Shown here piece after piece: positions 10,717-21,272 of a stretch of DNA of 64,000 nt. Source of the DNA: Chrysoperla carnea (Eukaryota > Arthropoda > Insecta > Neuroptera > Chrysopidae). The notes under the pieces are model-generated. The model was not told the origin of the DNA and did not search any database. It saw only the letters and a program-made list of their open reading frames with translations. The position numbers and the translations under genes were made by a program. The stretch is taken from assembly GCF_905475395.1 (NCBI RefSeq), contig NC_058337.1:101364368-101428367 (forward strand). Reading direction: 5' to 3'. How positions within the stretch are numbered: position 1 is the stretch's first letter; every line of letters starts with the position of its first letter.

Positions 10717-13700
10717 CTGATGATGGGTCACTTGAAGCACGAACCATACCATCATCGATATCAAATAGTAACAGAGTATATAAATCTGGGGCAATATTCG
10801 ATACAATCTTCAGCAGTAGCTCAGCAAAACGGTATTATAATGGAACATTATTATCAACATCGCATTCAACACGAAAATCATCAAATGGAATTAATGGAGA
10901 CCATTCTACTACTGCCAACAATGGACGCGGTGAGGCTGTGTACAGCGCATCCGTTACGCTGACGGCTAGAATGGCACCAGGAAGTGGTGATACCTACGGA
11001 GACCAGGAACAACTTCCAGGCTCCCGATGGAGTGGTAACACCGCATGGTGGCGTATCACTAGTGAACGACTTCCATTATTAGTTGGAATTTTTGTTGGTG
11101 GATTTTTAATATCATTAATATTACTCGCTATTATTGTTTATCGCTGTTGCATAATGCCGCGTGGTCACAAACATTATTGTAAGTATAAACATGTTTATTT
11201 ATGTTTTTATATAGACGTTTAGAATACCTATTCCTGACATAAAAAAAAAACTACCATTTTTATCAAAAAGAAATTGCTAACAAAATTATTTAATGTATAA
11301 TCCACAAAGATAATAAACTTTAAATCAAATTACATAAATCTCAAACAATGCAACAATGGTTTGTATGTTTAAAACTATGTGCACCTTATAATGAAGTCTT
11401 ATATTTTATTATCTTTATATCACGTATAGGCAATATCCTCTACTTTCATGTAACTTATATGGTATAAACTTATAGATGATATTATTATAACTTTATGAAA
11501 GAAAGTTTATGTTTTCACTTTGCAAGTTGAACTCAAATCTTTAAACCATGAATATATGAAATATATATAATATTTATTTTAGTCCCAAGTTTGTAACGCT
11601 TAGAAATATTGATGATATGAACAAAATTTTGGTATAAGTGCTCATAAAATCACCTTATTAGTCCATTTTCGTTTGTCCGGCGTCCGCCTGTCAGCACGGT
11701 AACTCAAAAACGGAAAAAGATAACAATATAAAATTTTTATAGCTTGCTCAGGACGTAAAAAATGAGTTTGAGTTTGTAAATAAGCAGGATCAATTAGGTT
11801 AATTAGTACCTATTTCAGTAACCGTAAAAGATAGATCAAAAGTTTAAGTTCAAAAAAGATTTCTTATAAAAAAACAAACAATTTTTGTTTAAAACATTTT
11901 TTCGTTAATATCATTATTTTTCCACGAGGGCACAAATTAAGACAAATTTTAGTCCATTTTCTCCAAAAGTATAAAAGATAGAGAGTTGAAAATTTGTGGG
12001 TAGATTCAACTAGTGAAATTTGTAGAAAATACTTTCAAAAACACTATTATTCAATACTGACTATACTGAGTATTTCAACAATTAGCTCAGTTAATTGTTT
12101 ATTTTCACTGTTTTTTTTTAATATGTGTGTCTTTCAGTCAGGGATGTAAAGTTTACAAAGCCGTAAAAATTCTAGGTTTTCTAAAAAAAGTTGTTTTGTA
12201 CAAAATAATAAAATAAAAATTGTTTTGTCCAAGAAAAATTTATTTAGGTCTTTCAGAATTAATTTTGATTTGTACCCCAATTTCATATACCAATTTTTGT
12301 AGGTATTTCGACCACCTGATCGTAATTACCCTTGCAAATAGATATATTACTCATCGCATTAATACAATGATTTACTTAATCAGAAAATTATTGATCTGAT
12401 CTTCAAAGACTAAATTCGTTTTGGTTTGTTGTTTCAAGTTTTCTTTAATAAATTGTTATTAGTGAAAATCTAAGTTTGTAAACAAAGTTGTTGGAATGTT
12501 TTAATTTCCATTATTTTGGTATACATATATACTGAATGTTTTGTTTTAAATACAAATTATTTCAATGTCATTAAATTTTATTATAAAATTATATAAACAG
12601 TAGTTAACAGTATTATTATATAAAGTTGAAAGTTATCTGGAAGTTGGTGGGACTAATATTATATAATATGTTGATTAAAAGACACTTTAGTATTATATTA
12701 TTCGAAGCAATTTGTATTTAAATTAAAAATGATTACTTTTAGTAATTAAACATACACCAGAGGTTGATTATGTGTTTGTTATATCGTCAATGAACAAATT
12801 TGGATTCTATCCGTTAAAATCCGTTAAACATGATAAAAGCACAATAGATGTTTCAAATATATTTTAACAATTTCCCAAAACAATTTTCGGTTTTTTTATT
12901 TGGCTTTTTCTGTTATTGTATTTTTATCTCCACAATATTGTCGTCTATAGATATGTTTTACTGGAAACCGCAAGTGCTAATAAACAAATGGAATATTTCG
13001 GCTCAAAAGTTATATCAAGATGCAACATCCAGTAAATTAAAGCTAAACAAATAAGGAAAATTTTAAACCAAGGCTGTCCTCAATCCGAAGCTTAAAATTT
13101 TCCTTATTTTTTTATCTTTCATTATTCTCTTCAATTTTCTGACCGATAATCGTTTTTTTTGACTTAATCATTAGTATAAACATAAAAATTTGTTCTGTTT
13201 GTCTTCATTTGTTTCGAGGTCCAAACTTTCAATTCCTCAGGCTTGATGAGATAAAGATCTAGATGGAAATTGAAAATTAACAAGCAAAATGGAAAATCTG
13301 TATTACAGCGAAAAGCGACAGCCCCTTACAGTAGGATGTAGTAACCGCACCACTTTTTAATAATGACTGACAAAAAGCACTACTAGACAATTTTCGCGGT
13401 TAGCTGCCGCACTACATAAGTACCTATAGCAGATAGATTTTCATTACTAAAATAAGAATTCAATTTAAATCAACGATTTGTTTTACAAATATTTCAAATA
13501 GGTCGGATATTTTCAACAGTAAGGTATATTACAGGGTTATTCACGTTATTCGACACAAAAGATTAAGATGGAGGCTTTTTGGATGTACATTTTAAAATTA
13601 TTTTCATAATATACAGGATGTCCGAAAAACACGATGTATCAAAAGTTGTATTTTTTTTAAATGAAACGAACACTTATATTAATTATATTACTTTATTTTC

Positions 13701-16700
13701 ATGTTCTTCGGTCAAAATAAAAGTGATTTGAATTAAGGTTTATCTCAACGTCTACTAATCGATTGAATCAGCCAAAGGAGACTTAATGCACATTAAATTT
13801 GTTAAAATTTGTTAAAATCGCATTCTGAAAATGTGCGGTTTCTATGCAAACGTAAACAGTCAGCTATAGGAAAGTTGATGGTTCTTTGATAAAGAATTAC
13901 AATTTACATCTGCTGTTGACATAAAATAGAAGATGTTCTATTTAAGTTGAACAAGTTATTACTGTTTAAAACTTGTAATTCTTTATGGTCATAATTTTTG
14001 GACAACCTGTATACGTAAATCAATTATTCACAATTGCAACAAAGAATTTAATCGATTAGTAGACTCCAAGTTAAATTTGGCTTGAGAAAATGCAGAATAT
14101 TTCGAAAACCTTGAGTTTTAAGTGAGGTAGCCCTTACTGAAACTCTCGTCTATTTTGACTTTAGAACCTGAAATCAAATACACAAGTGGTTCCCTTTTTT
14201 AAAAACCAACTTACATGCACCCATTTTCCGGACATCCAAAATTTTCTTAAAATAAAAGAGTTTAGCTGTAATCTTTCGTGTCGAATAAAGTGAATAAGCT
14301 TATATTTATATACTTGTAGCATGTAATCAATTTAAGGTTGTTAATTATAAAAGCACCAAATAGAAAATGTAATAAGAGAGTTAAATGAAACTAATTTATT
14401 TTTAATTTCCGGTTATTTGATTAAATACGAGATAGCCAATTAACTTTTTGTTTTTAAATGAAAAATTAAATCATTCATTTTGATGTACAATAATTTGTTT
14501 AAAGTATCGTAAATGGTATTTTTTTAATTAAACGGGTTTAATTAATCTACCATAATAGCAGAAAGTAAAAAGTATGTAAATATCGTTTTAAGAATTTTTG
14601 TTCTGAAATTTATATCGATTGTTTCTATTAAAAAACGGAATTACCCCAGAGTTTAAAAAATAACAAATTTTGTTTGAAACGATCCACGTTAAGTTGACTT
14701 TAAAAATTAATCATTAGGCAACTTGTATTACGAATATGTTATACATGTATAAGATTAATATTATATATTCTTATACATGTACAGCATATATGTAATACAA
14801 GTTGCCTAATTATTAATTTTTTAAGTCAACTTTTACATGGACCGTTTCATTTAATTGTTTATTGACAGTCATTTATTATGAAGTTATATAAATTATTTGG
14901 CCGTACTAAATCAATTTAACGCTTGATTGTATAATATTTAAAGTTTTAGGTACTTTATACTTCAGAAAAGAAAATTCCCTTAGGTTACACAGATCTTGAA
15001 TAGAAAAAAAGCCATCACTAATTTAATAAGATGATATAGAGAAGTATCTTTAAGGCATTTATGAATCTCTCAAATATAACTAAAATGTTCAAGTTTTAGT
15101 TTCTGTCAATCCGTCATGTGTAGGACCTTTGAAACCTAAACCAATACCTTTCTGATTTTCTGCTGGCCTGGTCAGTCATTATGAAGTACTGGTCAGTGAT
15201 TCATTCAAAAAATTTATCAACTATGTTAACTATAATTTTTGTGTGTTTTAGGTGCGCGGAAAGGAGAGGAGCAGCCAGCGCCTCAGATATCTAGATCGGC
15301 TGGCTTATCACATCCAATATATCCAAGTCATTCAGCCGTGTATGTAGATCCAAAAAATGGGTCGTGGACATACAATAGTCGTTTAGTCAATAATCAATCA
15401 ACTCAAGCAGGTCCTTCAACTCAACAGGGCGCTGTTAATACAAATACAATGCATGTTCCTTGGCCGCAAGGTCAACGATTAAATACTTCGAATTCGGGGA
15501 TGTCAACGGCATCCTCACAACAAAATTGGTGTCATAGATCTGATATGGTGCCATCGGGTTCGTACAATATATGGACACCACAAATACAAGGGATATTAAA
15601 ACGAGGATCAGTTTCTGGATCTGATGGACGTTTAGCAATTGCTGTTGGAGGTAAGCATATGTTTATTTGTTTATCTGATGGATCGAAAACTACTCGTTAA
15701 AAAGTTTTGTAGCCACGATAATTTTTGAGCAAAACGAGCTCAAGAACAATTTGTGGTCGGTTTGAAAAAGTTTCACAGAAAGTCATTTTCCTAGTCATAT
15801 ATTAAAAATATAATAATATTCGTGGCTTTGGTCACTCGTAGCTCGAAAACTACTTGCTAAAAATTTTTGTTGTTGTGAGAGTTTTTGATCAGAATGATCC
15901 AAAGAATATTTAAGAGTGGGTTAGAAATAGTTTCACAGAAAGCCATTTTCCTATCTAATATTGCGGGTTCCTTTGTAAGAACTACTTGCACTTACTAATA
16001 ATGAATGGATAGGCATAAAATAGTTATTAAAAATATGTCAAAAAAATCTCAATTACCGATTAAGAACTAATTTGTTTTGAAATTTTCAGTGCAACATACA
16101 CCTGATATAATTTGCTCATCAACAACACGTTTACATCATCCTGGTAATCAAGTTCCACGTTCAAGTAGCCATCCTCATGTGCCATGTCCAAATAGTGGAA
16201 GTGGTCCACAATCATTACCTACATATCCTCCAAACACCTCACCATACAATACAAACAATTCAAATAATCAAAGTCATACAACAATTGAACGACGTCCAAG
16301 ACCACACAGTCAACCGGTGGGCTCTTGTGAAATCATACATCCGGATCAAGATGTTGTACATAAACAAATTGCAATGATGCCACAAATATGTGAATTCTCT
16401 GCACATCAAATATCACAAAACCAATATGCTTCAAGTAGCAGTAAGTATTTATCATAACACTTAAATTTACCCAAAAGATATTTGCCTAATTCATTAAAAA
16501 ACAAAATTTTTCCGAAAAACGTGAGTTTACTTATTCAAAGGTTTTTGAGGTGCTGAATTCAAATCATCAACTCAGTATGGCTCATAATATGGAAAAACTC
16601 CTTTTTCCGATATTAGAAGTCATGGTATACTGAAGAGTAATTATTTTCAAAAAGTTTAATCATAAAGTAGGAATCATTCATTTCCCTGCAGTTGTCACTT

Positions 16701-17287
16701 TGAGTTTTTCCAATATCTTTCATTTGTATAATATGTACTGAATAAAACATTCCTTCCCTATCCAAATGTAAGTTTTATAATATTATGATTTTGAATTTTT
16801 CAGTTTTGGATGAAGTAGGAACTAAAGAAGACGAACCTTCATCAGCAGAAGGTACAACATTAAAAACAAGATCACTTCCTGCATGGGTCCGATCTAAACC
16901 TCGGCCGTTATCTACTGAAGACGATTTAGCTGAATTATACGCTAAGGTAAGCTCGTGATGACGTTTCAAGGTAAAATGCCAAGGTCAAGTAAAAGGCCTC
17001 TATGAAATGTCCAGTCAGGGTAAAACAAATTTTACTTGGATTATTTTTTCAAAAAATCCTTCATGGGTTGTTTAAAATGAGACACCTGATCAATCAGTAT
17101 TAACATAATCCTTTATATTTTTCAGGTAAACTTCAGTAAAAAACGTAAAAATCGTATGCGTAATGATGAAGCAGCGATAATTGCATTAAGTAAAAGTCGT
17201 AGTCAATTTTTACACACAAATAAAGATACTGATTCATTAGTGGACAATGAAGCTGTGATTGTTTATGATGAACGAACTGCTCTGTGA
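10717..17287 (+). CDS. Single-pass membrane protein, C-terminal 504 residues (unidentified)
   Basis: Five exons join in phase: 10717-11178, 15252-15650, 16090-16440, 16804-16946, 17126-17287 (stop TGA). All introns are GT-AG; the first three are phase 1 and the last is phase 0. Exon 1 enters with 2 nt of a split codon, so the extracellular part lies upstream, probably before this window or within 1-10.7 kb. The visible ectodomain is about 118 residues, Ser/Thr/Asn-rich, ending in a stretch that reads like a final beta-strand (VYSASVTLTAR). One helix follows (LPLLVGIFVGGFLISLILLA at about 118-137), then YRCCIMPRG. The roughly 360-residue cytoplasmic tail is rich in Ser, Pro, Asn and Gln, with poly-Asn/His patches. 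Its last two exons look conserved: LPAWVRSKPRPLSTEDDLAE, LYAKVNFSKKRKNRMRNDEA, and the end EAVIVYDERTAL. This looks like an adhesion or guidance receptor, but I do not recognise the family. The first intron holds several inserted repeats. Confidence 0.75.
11575..12125 (+). repeat. 'ataccatg' dispersed repeat copy
   Basis: It shares with the copies at 27.9 and 60.8 kb the blocks 'gtcccaagtttgtaacgctt', 'aacaaaattttggtata', 'acggtaactcaaaaacg' and 'gctcaggacgtaaaaa'. The tail is 'tttcaacaattagctcag'. It lies in the first mapped intron of the membrane-protein gene. Confidence 0.75.
13049..13109. repeat. Perfect 18-bp inverted repeat (hairpin)
   Basis: 'aaataaggaaaattttaa' at 13049-13066 pairs with its complement at 13092-13109 across a 25-nt loop. 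It lies deep in an intron and may be a small MITE remnant. Confidence 0.6.
13536..14299. mobile_element. Nested inverted-repeat elements
   Basis: The outer ends 'ttattcacgttattcgacac' (13537 onward) and, reversed, 'ttattcactttattcgacac' (from 14298 downward) define an element of about 764 bp. Inside it, 'atacaggatgtccgaaaaa' at 13611-13629 is mirrored by 'atacaggttgtccaaaaat' reading back from about 14012, marking a second element of about 400 bp nested within the first. There is no coding sequence. Confidence 0.6.
14675..14850. repeat. Long hairpin, arms about 75 bp
   Basis: The left arm contains 'aagttgact' then 'attaggcaacttgtatta' and 'tacatgtataag'. The right arm carries the same blocks reversed, ending 'accgtttca'. 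The arms are nearly complementary around an AT-rich centre near 14752-14768. It is probably a foldback MITE in the intron before exon 15252. Confidence 0.7.
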
Positions 17288-17989
17288 ATTTATAAATCAT
17301 AAAATATTTTAAAAGAAGCATTTTTAAAAACTATACTTGTGAATATATTTAAATTGATAATTAATTATTGTTGATTAATGTTACCATTTAATAATTATAT
17401 TATATACCATGTATACCTAACGTAGGTGGTATAGCTACTACCTAAATCATGTTAACTTACTTAACTGAAATTTATTTACCAAGTTACTTATTATATTGAT
17501 TAGATTTAATTCACAATTATACTAGATCAATTTTTTTAATTAATTATAAATAATTATAAATATAATAAGGTAATTTTAATCAAATATCGTAGCCAATTGT
17601 TATTCAAGTTAAAACCCATTTTTTCACTATCAAAAATCGTCTAACGCGCATATTGAAGTAATCACAAAAACAATTGAAATTTATATAAAATGTGATAGGG
17701 ATTGAGACAGAAATGTAGAGGCAGCACTACTGCTGAAAATAGAGCGCCCTAGTGTTAAATTGTCAAAGAAAGTGATGTAAACAGTGCAATAAATAGTATT
17801 GGTAGTAATAAAAAATGCAAAAAATAATTAAATTCGGATTCTTGCCCGTCAAATATACTGAATCACAGGGTCAAAATCAATTAAGAAATTTATTAATTTA
17901 ACAACTTTGTAATTGTTTTGTATACCACTTTCCATCACTTTGTTTCACATTTGACTCACCAGGTGGTGTCAAAGTCATCTTTCTCAATC
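17288..17989. other. 3' flank of the membrane-protein gene; possible MITE
   Basis: AT-rich flank after the stop codon. At 17689-17989, 'agggattgagacaga' is mirrored by 'tcatctttctcaatccctt', which could be the ends of a 300-bp MITE abutting the next element. The match is short, so I am unsure. Confidence 0.35.
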
Positions 17990-18163
17990 CCTTTACAAAA
18001 TGATTATTTTTTGTTTCGGACTGTTTGAATCAAGTAAAGACATATCTTATATCTTCTTTCCTTATCAAAAAGCGCTGCTTGAAAAAGATAAAATATATTT
18101 AACTTTCTTAGGTTGAATAGTTTTTTGACAACTGTCCGAAACAAAAGCAAATCGATGAAAAGG
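17990..18163 (+). mobile_element. 'tttcggac' inverted-repeat element, copy 1
   Basis: Ends read 'tgattattttttgtttcgga' (from 18001) and 'gtccgaaacaaaagcaaatc' then 'gatgaaaagg' at the right. The interior 'gttgaatagttttttgacaa' reappears inverted in the intron element at 26879-27046, which shows both are copies of one short family. Confidence 0.7.
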
Positions 18164-20250
18164 TCTATTGTTTATACAGCATAACTTTTTCGCAGATCAT
18201 CTTGTGCTACAAACAACTTCTCATTTTCATAGCCTTGATTCATCATAATCTATTTTAGAGACTAAAAAAATTAACTTCAATTGCTTATATCTCTAAAACT
18301 AGGCATGTTTAAAAATAATGTACCTTCGGGTCATTTTTTGCTTCAAATGAGTTTCTCTATCGATTACATTTTTCACCCTTAAAGGTTTAGAGCTTTTCGG
18401 AAAATAATAAAGTTATGTAAAAATACTATCAAAAGGTTTTAGGAAAATTGAAGCTTTCCTTAATTATTCCGAAATTATGGATAAATATAAATGGATTAGA
18501 AAATGCAATTCACTTGCTTTATTTATGAAGTATTGAGAAATATTAATTATAATTAGAAAAGTAGTGATTTTAACCATTCTACTTTTTGGCTTGAAATACT
18601 TTTCACAACAATTGGCTTATTGTTAATAAAAGGGTACTAATCACAAAGTTGAACCATGCGGGACCTATCTAATCAAACTTAGATATTATGTAATGTAGAG
18701 AAATTATATTAATTTGTTATTTAATTTTAAGTAAATAAATTTTTGTAGTAGTTATATAAAAACCAAAGACAAGTTTCAGTAAAGTAATTTAACAAATTCT
18801 TAATCTTATAAAATGAATGTACTTATTATAAAATTAATTAATACTTATGAATAATACTAATTAATTAATTAAATTCAAAACTATGACTGATAATTATTGT
18901 AAAATAATTGAAAGCTAAAAAAAAAAATACTTAAGTTTGATTTCTCAACATTTTAAGTAAGTTTTGATGATTTGTCCATGAAATAAAAAAATATCATGTT
19001 TAGGATTATAATTCAAAATTAAGTTTTAGTCTTCCAAAATTCCTATTTTGGCAAATTATTTTCATTTCTAGAGGAAATGTATAGATAATCTATTATTTTT
19101 TTAAATTCTCTGTGATATGGTTTTATTGTAGTAGAAGAATTTTCTTGCAAACGTTTTAAATTATGTTAGAAATGACAATAAAATTAAGCATTACATTTTT
19201 TTGACACAGACGATTGGTTAGGTGCGTAGTAAGTGGTCGAGGATACAACTGAATCGATCGCAGCGCTATCATCTTATAAAATTTGCAAAAAAAAATTCGT
19301 TTTATTTAAAATATGACTAATTTTCAATTGTTTACATGTAAATGGTATAGAAATGTCAAAATAAAATTGGGTATTTTCTACAATTGTAGTTCAAGAAAGT
19401 TTTCGATTATTACACAATTTTTATGTGTTTTTTTATTATTATTATTGTAGGAGCAATACCTTAAAAGATCATTTCAACATATTTAAAACGTTCTGAAGAA
19501 AATTCCATTAATTTGTTAAACATATCTTATTAATTAAAATCTTTAAAAAAAATTATGAAATGAAAATTTATGAGGAATTGAAAAAACATTTATAAATAGA
19601 GGCCTAAATAATTCAAAATTTTAAATTTTACTATAAATAATCATAAACTCATACATGGACATTTTTTAATTTATACAATATTATAAGCTAAGTTCTCATA
19701 ATAAGTCATCGTAAGCTTTATTATGTATTATGCTTTTTAATTTATAGTAAACAAATTTATTTCAAATCATTATTTTGATTTAATTCAAGTATTTAGAAGT
19801 TTTTTGAATATCTTTACAAAAAAGAAAAATGTAAAAGACAATATTTGTAATAATTGAAATATTCATGAAACGCACAAATTATTAATATGATGAACTGATT
19901 AATAAAGAAAAAACATTATAGGCACAAAAAACTTTTTGTTTAATTATTTGAATAAAAATTATAATTTAGTATTTATTTATTTTACTAGATTCTAATAAAA
20001 ATCACCTTCATCTATAAAATGTTATTAGATTTTAATACTAAGAAAGACTCTATCTAGCGATAGAAAAAAGAACTATAGTTTGATACGCCCATAGGTACAA
20101 AATATTTAACGGAAATGTTTGTTTACAATCTTGTAAACCATACGCACATAAAAGAGTACAACACATTAAAATGTACCTATAATAAAGTAGGTATCTTTTG
20201 CCTTTCCATTCAACGGAGAAATCAGCTGAGTTGTTTAAGTATCTTAAGTT
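18164..20250. other. Intergenic DNA, no gene seen
   Basis: Very AT-rich sequence with no frame that resembles a protein and no strong repeat structure that I can see. Confidence 0.45.
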
Positions 20251-20617
20251 GTAACCTCATGATGACGCTTGACGCTAGCGTCGAGCGTCAAATTATGACT
20301 CCACCTTGCTGAGATAAGTAGAATTATGTGTAGCGTCAAACATCAGCGTCAATATAAAAAAATTAACAGAGAATAAATCGCAAGTCGATATCTCGATATA
20401 TACTTACCTCTACCCTAAAAAAGCATGCGACACTTGTAAATAAAAAACTATGGAGTGTAGAGTAAAAGAAGCACTCTCTCTGTATATTAGAAGTGTCCAT
20501 AAAGTCATGTGAAATTGTGGTGGTTGTGGTGGCGCTGCCGTAAGCTGATGACGGCATTTGAATATATATATATTGGCGAACGAAATTACCTAGAGATGGC
20601 TCTGGTGTGAATGCAAT

Positions 20618-21010
20618 ATGGCCGATATAGAGGATTTTCGTTCAAGTTGTCAAAATAAATTTTTGCATTTTTTTTGTTTATTTGTTTTTTTTAACATGGA
20701 GAAAGCCCTGGATATTAATATTGGTGATATATTTTATCTACTTGGTGGATCAGTAAGGCCGTTGATGGAAGGAGAGGCGCTTTCTCGTTCCAAAAACTTG
20801 TTTTTCTATGGTATCCAATCGAAGCAAAATAATTGTTTATTAATCAAATCTTCATGTTTGCAAACGTCGAACATCACCGAGAAACCTCATGAGATCTAAA
20901 TCAAAGTGTTTGTAGCCAATGACAACAAAAAAATCGAATGCTATTGTTCTTGCAAAGCGGGCGCGGGAAGCAAGTGCAAGCATGTTTTTGCGACATTGTG
21001 CGACAACTGA
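20618..21010 (+). pseudogene. SWIM zinc-finger protein fragment with internal stop
   Basis: From the ATG at 20618 the frame encodes about 93 residues ending SSCLQTSNITEKPHEI, then an in-frame TAA at 20897-20899. It resumes in the same frame as IKVFVANDNKKIECYCSCKA, GAGSKCKHVFATLCDN, stop at 21008-21010. CSC...CKH fits the SWIM consensus CxC-x(n)-CxH with n=7, and the preceding K(P/x)HEI-type block is usual before it. Many insects carry such SWIM proteins in multicopy, transposon-associated families. The TAA falls where a Leu or Ile would be expected, so this looks like one nonsense change in an otherwise readable domain. The N-terminal part is short, so the copy is also truncated or missing exons. 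Confidence 0.75.
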
Positions 21011-21183
21011 CGCCTGTAGATCTTGTTTTCCCACACTGGGGAACACCACAACGTTTTTCATTTTTGATAATTTCCATCTCAACAACAAAAACATTCAGCA
21101 CTTGTGTAGCTGTCAAAACTCAAAATCCTCTATAATAGTTTCACTAATCCTCGCTGCGCGGCGCCACCGTATCTTGCGATCGC

Positions 21184-21184
<1 letters not shown>

Positions 21185-21269
<85 letters not shown>
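21185..21269. repeat. (AT)n microsatellite, about 42 units
   Basis: Uninterrupted alternating A and T for about 85 bp, inside the SWIM-bearing element. It explains the Ile-Tyr run in overlapping frames. Confidence 0.97.

Positions 21270-21272
<3 letters not shown>

Noticed and set aside
10708..10962. 84-codon frame beginning MFQLMMGHLK
   Set aside because: Wrong frame and crosses the acceptor at 10716; the true frame continues into the membrane helix.
12848..13054. 68-codon plus-strand frame
   Set aside because: It is hydrophobic by AT bias, lies inside an intron and runs into a hairpin.
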